From Thermoproteota archaeon (GTDB taxonomy: Archaea; Thermoproteota; Korarchaeia; Korarchaeales; Korarchaeaceae), in assembly GCA_011042755.1 (NCBI GenBank), contig DRBY01000128.1:1-18242 (forward strand): a stretch of DNA of 18,242 bases, read 5' to 3'. Positions 14,179 to 18,242 of the stretch are shown here, one piece after another. The number at the start of each line of letters is the position of its first letter. The first letter of the stretch is position 1. A program made the translations under genes and the position numbers. A model generated the notes under the pieces. It worked only from the letters and a program-made list of their open reading frames with translations. It ran no database searches and was not told the DNA's origin.

Positions 14179-15240
14179 TCAGATAGATGGCTTTAGGTCT
14201 TCTGCCGACCGTATCGAGGCGACTAGCTCTCGGACGTACGTGATGGTCTTCTCGATGTCTGACAGCCTCGCGACGCTCGACGGCGTGTGGATGTACCTGA
14301 CGGGTACCGAGACCACGCCTGTGGGCACGCCCTCCCTGGTAAGGTGGATCCGGCCAGCGTCGGTTCCGCTCTTGGGAGACAGCTGGAGCTGATAGGGCAC
14401 GCCGACCCGCTCGGCGACATCCACCATGAACTCGAGGACTCGCCTCTGGGTCAGCATGCTCGCGTCCATCACCCTGAGGGCTGGGCCGCTCCCCAGCCTG
14501 GTCACGTGCTCGCCCTCCGGCACTCCGGGCGTGTCGGCGGCTATGGTTCCCTCCAGAGCGAAGGCCACGTCTGGGTCTATCCTGTAGGCCGCCACGGTTG
14601 CGCCCCTCAGCCCCTGCTCCTCCTGGACCGTGAAGGCGGCGTACACGGTTGGAGCGTCTTCAGGCAGGCTCTTGAGCACCTCCAGCAGCACGAGGCACCC
14701 GATCCTGTCGTCGAACGCCTTTCCTATCACCAGGTCTCCCCTCGCTTGGAAGGGAGCGTCAAACGTCACGAAGGACCCTGGCAGGATGCCCATAGACAGG
14801 AGCTCCTCGTCTGAGGTCGCTCCAACGTCTATGTAGAGGCTCTTGATCTCTGGCCTCTTCTTCAGCTCCTCTTCGGTCATGACGTGCCTAGGCTTGGCTC
14901 CAATGACTCCAGGCACGGGCCCTCGCCCGCCGTGGACCACGACCCTCTGAGCCAGCAGGACGGCCGGGTCTACGCCCCCCAGGGGGATGAAGTTGATGAA
15001 GCCGTCCTTTCTTAGATTCCTAACCATTAGGGCCACTTCGTCCATGTGAGCGTCTAGCATCACTCTAACCGGCCTGCTCCCCTCCCTGACGGCGATGAGA
15101 TTTCCCATGGCGTCTACCTCAATCTTGTGGACATGTCCCTCTAGCTCTGCCGCTATGATCCTCCGCACAGCGTCTTCCATGCCAGGAGGGCCTGGAGCCA
15201 GAGAAAGCTTCTGCAAGAGGCTCACGATCCTATCACGCAT
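14179..15240 (-). CDS. M42 family metallo-aminopeptidase (TET / FrvX-like)
   Basis: A 353-residue protein of normal M42 length. The two-metal site is visible: DAHMDEV (H65, D67), GKAFDDRIGC (D177 bridging), TVQEEQGLRGA (E207 general base, E208), ALEGTIAADTPG (E230) and YIHTPSS (H318). Archaeal members form large dodecameric TET aminopeptidases that degrade peptides in the cytoplasm; some relatives were annotated as endoglucanases or deblocking aminopeptidases. Substrate preference cannot be read from sequence. The ATG at 15240 has no ribosome site, but a GTTTTTAGC box (15263-15271) lies about 28 bases upstream, suggesting a leaderless message. It runs convergent with the membrane protein gene and divergent from the transcarbamylase. 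Confidence 0.93.
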   Translation of the reverse strand: MRDRIVSLLQKLSLAPGPPGMEDAVRRIIAAELEGHVHKIEVDAMGNLIAVREGSRPVRVMLDAHMDEVALMVRNLRKDGFINFIPLGGVDPAVLLAQRVVVHGGRGPVPGVIGAKPRHVMTEEELKKRPEIKSLYIDVGATSDEELLSMGILPGSFVTFDAPFQARGDLVIGKAFDDRIGCLVLLEVLKSLPEDAPTVYAAFTVQEEQGLRGATVAAYRIDPDVAFALEGTIAADTPGVPEGEHVTRLGSGPALRVMDASMLTQRRVLEFMVDVAERVGVPYQLQLSPKSGTDAGRIHLTREGVPTGVVSVPVRYIHTPSSVARLSDIEKTITYVRELVASIRSAEDLKPSI

Positions 15241-15538
15241 CTTGGGTGCCAGTCACCCTCGTGCTAAAAACGATTCGTGCCGTTGGAGACAATTTCACAG
15301 CCTACGCGCTCGCCGCCCGAGTGCCGCCACTCAAGAGCCTCGGGCTGTCGTGCTTAGGAGATGTTCTGGTCACAGATCCGGCCTTAAACTTCCCCCAGGC
15401 AATGCGGTGGAGTCCAGCCTAAATAGCAGCACAAGGAGCAGTTTAACCCGTAATTCTAGGCCAGTTGCGTTCGATCTTCGCGTTTTCGACAGGTTTATGA
15501 GATCTCAGGCCAAGCTCTGACCGCTGGGGGTGACCCCC
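15241..15538. promoter_or_regulatory. Divergent intergenic region with promoters for the M42 peptidase and the transcarbamylase
   Basis: The leftward TATA-like box GTTTTTAGC (15263-15271) serves the peptidase. The rightward box GGTTTATGAG (15492-15501) is about 45 bases before the ATG at 15539. The start region carries GGGGGTGACCCCC (15526-15538): the GGTGA ribosome site is inside a possible GGGGG/CCCCC hairpin. A 58-codon open frame (15246-15422) is present but not supported. Confidence 0.45.
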
Positions 15539-16582
15539 ATGGTCGTGAACCTGAGAGGTAGGGACTTTATCTCCACGCAGGAGTGGACGCGAGAGGAGCT
15601 AGAGGCCGTCCTCAAGCTGGCAATGGAGCTCAAGGACAAGAAGAGGAAGGAGATACCCCACAGGCTGCTTGAGGGCAAGACCCTGTTCATGCTGTTCTAC
15701 AACGCCAGCCTGCGAACGCGGAACAGCTTCCAGACCGGCATATTCGAGCTAGGAGGGCAGGGCATATACCTGACGCCCGGGGCCGTCTACACTCCCGCGC
15801 TCAAGGGAGAGGAGATCGCCTACAAGACCGAGAGGATTGCCGACGTCGCCAGAGTGCTCAGCAGGTACGGCCACGCCATAGCCATTAGGATCTACGGTGA
15901 ACCGGTCAACTGGGTCTACGGAAAGGGAGACCTGATAGTCAGGGAGTTCGCTCACTGGGCCGACATCCCCGTCATCAACATGGAGGACGATGTCTACCAC
16001 CCGTGCCAGGCCATGGCCGACGTGATGACGGCCATAGAATACAAGGGCAGGCTGGAGGGCAAGAAGGTAGTCGTCAGCTGGGCCTACTCTGCCGGCGTGA
16101 AGCCCGTCGCCGTCCCTCAGAGCGCAATACTAGCCTTCACCAAGTTCGGGGCCGACGTCGTGCTCGCTCACCCGAGGGGGCTTGAGCTAGACCAGAAGAT
16201 AGTGGAGATGGCCGAGAAAAATGCGGACGAGTTCGGAGGCAGCTTCGAGATCAGCTACGACATGAACGAGGCGTTCGAGGGCGCCGACATAGTGTACCCC
16301 AAGAGCTGGGGGTCCCTAGAGTTCATGCCGCCCAAGGTGCCGCAGGTAGACAAGCAGGGCATGATCGAACTCATGAACAAGTACAAGGACTGGATATGCG
16401 ACCAAGAGAAGCTCGACAGGGCCAAGCGCGACGTGATCTACATGCACTGCCTGCCAGCCGACAGGGGAATGGAGGTAACTGACGACGTGATAGACGGGCC
16501 TCACAGCGTCGTGTTCGACGAGGCTGAGAACAGGCTGCATGTGCAGAAGGCCATAATGGCCTACGTCATGGGTGGCGTGTAG
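15539..16582 (+). CDS. Transcarbamylase of the N-acetylornithine carbamoyltransferase / YgeW group
   Basis: A 347-residue protein of the aspartate/ornithine carbamoyltransferase superfamily. The carbamoyl-phosphate loop is SLRTR (57-61) in place of the STRTR of ordinary ornithine enzymes. HPCQ (154-157), a DIVYPKSWG segment (250-258) and HCLP (303-306) follow. The C-terminal DEAENRLHVQKAIMA stretch (327-341) closely resembles acetylornithine carbamoyltransferase, while the WAYS and YPKSW stretches are shared with the knotted YgeW family. It catalyses carbamoyl transfer to an amine; the acceptor (ornithine, N-acetyl- or succinylornithine, diaminopropionate) is not certain. The ATG at 15539 with GGTGA five bases ahead is preferred over the GTG at 15530. 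No other arginine biosynthesis gene is in the window, so pathway context is lacking. Confidence 0.88.
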   Translation: MVVNLRGRDFISTQEWTREELEAVLKLAMELKDKKRKEIPHRLLEGKTLFMLFYNASLRTRNSFQTGIFELGGQGIYLTPGAVYTPALKGEEIAYKTERIADVARVLSRYGHAIAIRIYGEPVNWVYGKGDLIVREFAHWADIPVINMEDDVYHPCQAMADVMTAIEYKGRLEGKKVVVSWAYSAGVKPVAVPQSAILAFTKFGADVVLAHPRGLELDQKIVEMAEKNADEFGGSFEISYDMNEAFEGADIVYPKSWGSLEFMPPKVPQVDKQGMIELMNKYKDWICDQEKLDRAKRDVIYMHCLPADRGMEVTDDVIDGPHSVVFDEAENRLHVQKAIMAYVMGGV

Positions 16583-16600
16583 GCGCGGCCACCTCAACCC

Positions 16601-16611
16601 TCCTATTTTTG
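16601..16611 (+). terminator. Possible U-rich transcription terminator after the transcarbamylase
   Basis: TCCTATTTTTG lies about 20 bases after the stop. Short U-runs of this kind end archaeal transcripts; no stem-loop is obvious. Confidence 0.35.
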
Positions 16612-16669
16612 ACTCGTTCGGGGGAACCTCTCCCAGACCTCCCTGCGACCGGCACTTGAGTCAGGCAGA

Positions 16670-16679
16670 CTTTTTCTAG
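16670..16679 (+). promoter_or_regulatory. TATA-like box of the exported Cys-rich protein gene
   Basis: CTTTTTCTAG lies 22-31 bases before the GTG start. GGAG (16688-16691) also precedes the start by nine bases, so either a leaderless or a ribosome-site start is possible. Confidence 0.4.
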
Positions 16680-16700
16680 AGCCCGTAGGAGATTGCAGAG

Positions 16701-17483
16701 GTGCGAAGGCTGATTCCCCTCTTATTGGCTCTAGCTCTCGCTTCTATAGCCCTGGTGTGGATCGGGTGCCATGAGATGCGCGACTCCTCTGGCTCGGAAC
16801 TCGTGATCGTCCCGCTAACCGGGGTCAGGTGGAGGGCCCCCGAGCATTCTAGCTGGTGCGGAGCCGGGACTAGGAACCACTTGATCGAGGCCTACGTCTT
16901 GAGCTGTGATGACGTCTGCGTCTCGCTAGTTCGGGTCTGGTTCTGGGACCCGTGCGGGCTCAGGAAGCCCGTTGACTCTGTTGAGCTTGAGGTCAGGTCT
17001 GGATCGCTTAAGAACTCCCTGGAGATCAAGTTGGAGAGGTGGGGCTCCTACTGGGAGACGCCAGCCACCCTAGTAGCGACTCCCGGCCCCTGCGAGATCT
17101 CCGTCCTCGGCATGAAAGAGATGGCCCTGAGCCTTCCGGACTGCGCCGCGAGTCCCCCTCTAGATAAGCCGGCAGCACTCCCTCTGGACTCGCCAGCCAC
17201 GCTCGTGGCTGGCTGGGTTCGTCACGGCGGCCGCGGAGGCTGGGTTGATATCCTAGAGGTAGTTGAGGGGGAGACAAGCGTCTTGCTGGCCAGAGCAGGG
17301 TTGAGCGACCCATCAGAATTTGACAGCGTCAGGCTCATCGCTAGGAGTCCGGCAGGTCGCTTGGAAGTTGATCTGGGCGTAGTTAAAGAGGGCATCAGCG
17401 AAGCCATCGTGCTGGTTCTGCCGGGGAGAGGCTGGGTCATCGAGTGTCCCGAAGTCGGTGTGGAGATCGAAATCCACTCTTAG
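16701..17483 (+). CDS. Exported or membrane-anchored Cys-rich protein, two repeated beta-rich domains, unknown function
   Basis: A 260-residue protein. Residues 1-22 are a basic start (MRR) and one hydrophobic helix ending IGC23, a signal peptide or anchor; the site is only loosely lipobox-like. Eight cysteines (C23, C53, C69, C73, C85, C131, C148, C249) suggest disulfides outside the cell. Two halves look related: DSVELEVRSG (92-101) followed by LEIKL, and DSVRLIARSP (208-217) followed by LEVDL, pointing to tandem immunoglobulin-like beta domains joined by a Pro-rich linker (150-166). No enzyme motif is seen. It is a single-gene unit between the transcarbamylase and AOR, with its own promoter. 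The start is GTG. I do not recognise the family and give no function. Confidence 0.72.
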   Translation: MRRLIPLLLALALASIALVWIGCHEMRDSSGSELVIVPLTGVRWRAPEHSSWCGAGTRNHLIEAYVLSCDDVCVSLVRVWFWDPCGLRKPVDSVELEVRSGSLKNSLEIKLERWGSYWETPATLVATPGPCEISVLGMKEMALSLPDCAASPPLDKPAALPLDSPATLVAGWVRHGGRGGWVDILEVVEGETSVLLARAGLSDPSEFDSVRLIARSPAGRLEVDLGVVKEGISEAIVLVLPGRGWVIECPEVGVEIEIHS

Positions 17484-17642
17484 CGCTATTCCCAAGCAAC
17501 TCACGACCAAACCGAGAGGTCTCGTGGGGTCGAGGAGTCTGCTGATGGACTCTGCTCCCTCTCCAGATCTCACGAACCTAGGCTCGGATCTTGACTTGTT
17601 AGGCTTAACATATTCCCTCTAACTCTCTAACTCCCGATAGGG
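17484..17642. promoter_or_regulatory. Intergenic region with the likely AOR promoter
   Basis: CTTAACATAT (17604-17613) is a TATA-like box about 30-39 bases before the AOR ATG, leaving little or no leader; GATAGGG just before the ATG is a weak ribosome site at best. Nothing else is recognisable in the 159 bases. Confidence 0.4.
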
Positions 17643-18242
17643 ATGAAGGGCTGGACTGAGCGGCTACTCAAAGTCGACCTGAGCTCAGGAGAGGTGGCAG
17701 TCGAGCAGATTCCTCGCGAGGTGCTGCTTAACCTGCTCGGCGGGAAGGGTCTCGGGGCCTACCTCCTCTACAAAGAGGCGCCGAGGGGCGTGGATCCATT
17801 CTCACCTGAGAACCCTCTGATATTCGCCGCAGGGCCGATTTCTGGTCTCTTGCCTGGAGCAGGAAGATATGCCGTAATTACGAAGTCTCCCTTGACGGGA
17901 TACTTCATCGACAGCCACGCCTCTGGTTCCTTAGGAGCCCAGATAAAGTTCGCAGGGTTTGACGCCATCCTCATCAAGGGAAAGGCTGAGAAGCCGGTCT
18001 ACCTGTACGTCGAAGACGGATCGGCTGAGATAAGGGGTGCAGAGCCCTTCTGGGGTCTGGACGTTTATGGTGCTCACGATCGAATATACGAGAAGCACTA
18101 CGGCGGGCCAGCGGTGGCAACGATAGGGCCAGCGGGAGAGAACCTCGTCAGGTTCGCGGTCGTCCACTCCGAGAGGCTGCACGCAGCCGGGAGGGGTGGA
18201 ACGGGAGCCGTCATGGGGTCGAAGAACCTGAAGGCCCTAGCC
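17643..18242 (+). CDS. Aldehyde ferredoxin oxidoreductase (tungsten enzyme), N-terminal 200 residues, cut by window edge
   Basis: The frame is open from the ATG at 17643 to the last base. The protein starts MKGWTERLLKVDLSSGEV and has typical AOR N-terminal features: LLGGKGLGAYLLY (31-43), NPLIFAAGPISG (57-68), the RYAVITKSPLTGYFIDSHASG region (75-95), ATIGPAGENLVRFA (160-173) and GRGGTGAVMGSKNLKAL (183-199). This is the first domain, which binds the two pyranopterins coordinating tungsten. The [4Fe-4S] cysteines and the C-terminal domain are beyond the window. AOR-family enzymes oxidise aldehydes to acids with ferredoxin as acceptor. Whether this is AOR, FOR, GAPOR or another WOR paralogue needs the missing two thirds. 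Confidence 0.92.
   Translation, partial: MKGWTERLLKVDLSSGEVAVEQIPREVLLNLLGGKGLGAYLLYKEAPRGVDPFSPENPLIFAAGPISGLLPGAGRYAVITKSPLTGYFIDSHASGSLGAQIKFAGFDAILIKGKAEKPVYLYVEDGSAEIRGAEPFWGLDVYGAHDRIYEKHYGGPAVATIGPAGENLVRFAVVHSERLHAAGRGGTGAVMGSKNLKALA

Noticed and set aside
15246..15422. 58-codon GTG frame on the plus strand reading like LGDVLVTDPALNF
   Set aside because: It overlaps the peptidase promoter, has no ribosome site of its own, and I recognise no homolog. Probably a chance frame in GC-rich DNA.
1..18242. CRISPR arrays, insertion sequences, integrases, att sites, replication origin
   Set aside because: No spaced direct repeats of suitable length, no transposase or integrase frames, and no clustered origin-type boxes were seen.

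Overview
The window looks like part of a thermophilic archaeal chromosome. It is fairly GC-rich, arginine is mostly encoded by AGG/AGA and ATA isoleucine is common. Genes are preceded by A/T-rich TATA-like boxes 25-30 bp from the start, several starts look leaderless (GTG or ATG), and others carry GGAGG/GGTGA-type ribosome sites. The gene set (CooS-type CO dehydrogenase, corrinoid methyltransferases, tungsten aldehyde ferredoxin oxidoreductase, M42 peptidase, archaeal-type adenine deaminase) suits an anaerobe. A TACK-lineage archaeon, possibly Korarchaeia or a relative, is my inference; no marker gene here proves it.

Layout. (1) 1-2879, minus: a tightly coupled CO dehydrogenase operon, cooF-like ferredoxin, cooS, then a CooC-like ATPase cut by the window edge. 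(2) 2945-4650, minus: a V4R-domain protein translationally coupled to an unusual radical SAM protein with a MoaA-like auxiliary Cys cluster and a C-terminal ModE/LysR-like winged helix. It lies directly upstream of the CODH operon and is a plausible sensor/regulator. (3) 4940-10047: a corrinoid methyl-transfer island. A corrinoid protein and an MtmB-family methyltransferase form a minus-strand operon. Divergent to it is a RACo-type reductive activator, and convergent to that is an MtaA/MtbA-like methylcorrinoid methyltransferase. The MtmB homolog has no in-frame UAG, so it lacks pyrrolysine; its substrate is unknown. (4) 10174-12792, minus: an EamA transporter that has lost its last two helices at a cluster of inverted repeats, then adenine deaminase. 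(5) 12793-13318: a 526-bp gap with dyads and one doubtful 52-codon frame. (6) 13319-14155, plus: an unknown polytopic membrane protein. (7) 14179-15240, minus: M42 metallopeptidase. (8) 15539-16582, plus: an acetylornithine-carbamoyltransferase-like transcarbamylase. (9) 16701-17483, plus: an unknown exported Cys-rich two-domain protein. (10) 17643-18242, plus: the first 200 codons of an aldehyde ferredoxin oxidoreductase.

How they may work together (inference): CO dehydrogenase and AOR both exchange electrons with ferredoxin. The methyltransferase island would move a methyl group from an unidentified, perhaps amine-like, donor to the corrinoid protein and then to a thiol or pterin acceptor, with the activator repairing Co(II). 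No mcr, ACS or pylT/pylS genes are in this window, so the final methyl acceptor and the carbon route remain open. I saw no tRNA, rRNA, CRISPR array, insertion sequence or transposase.
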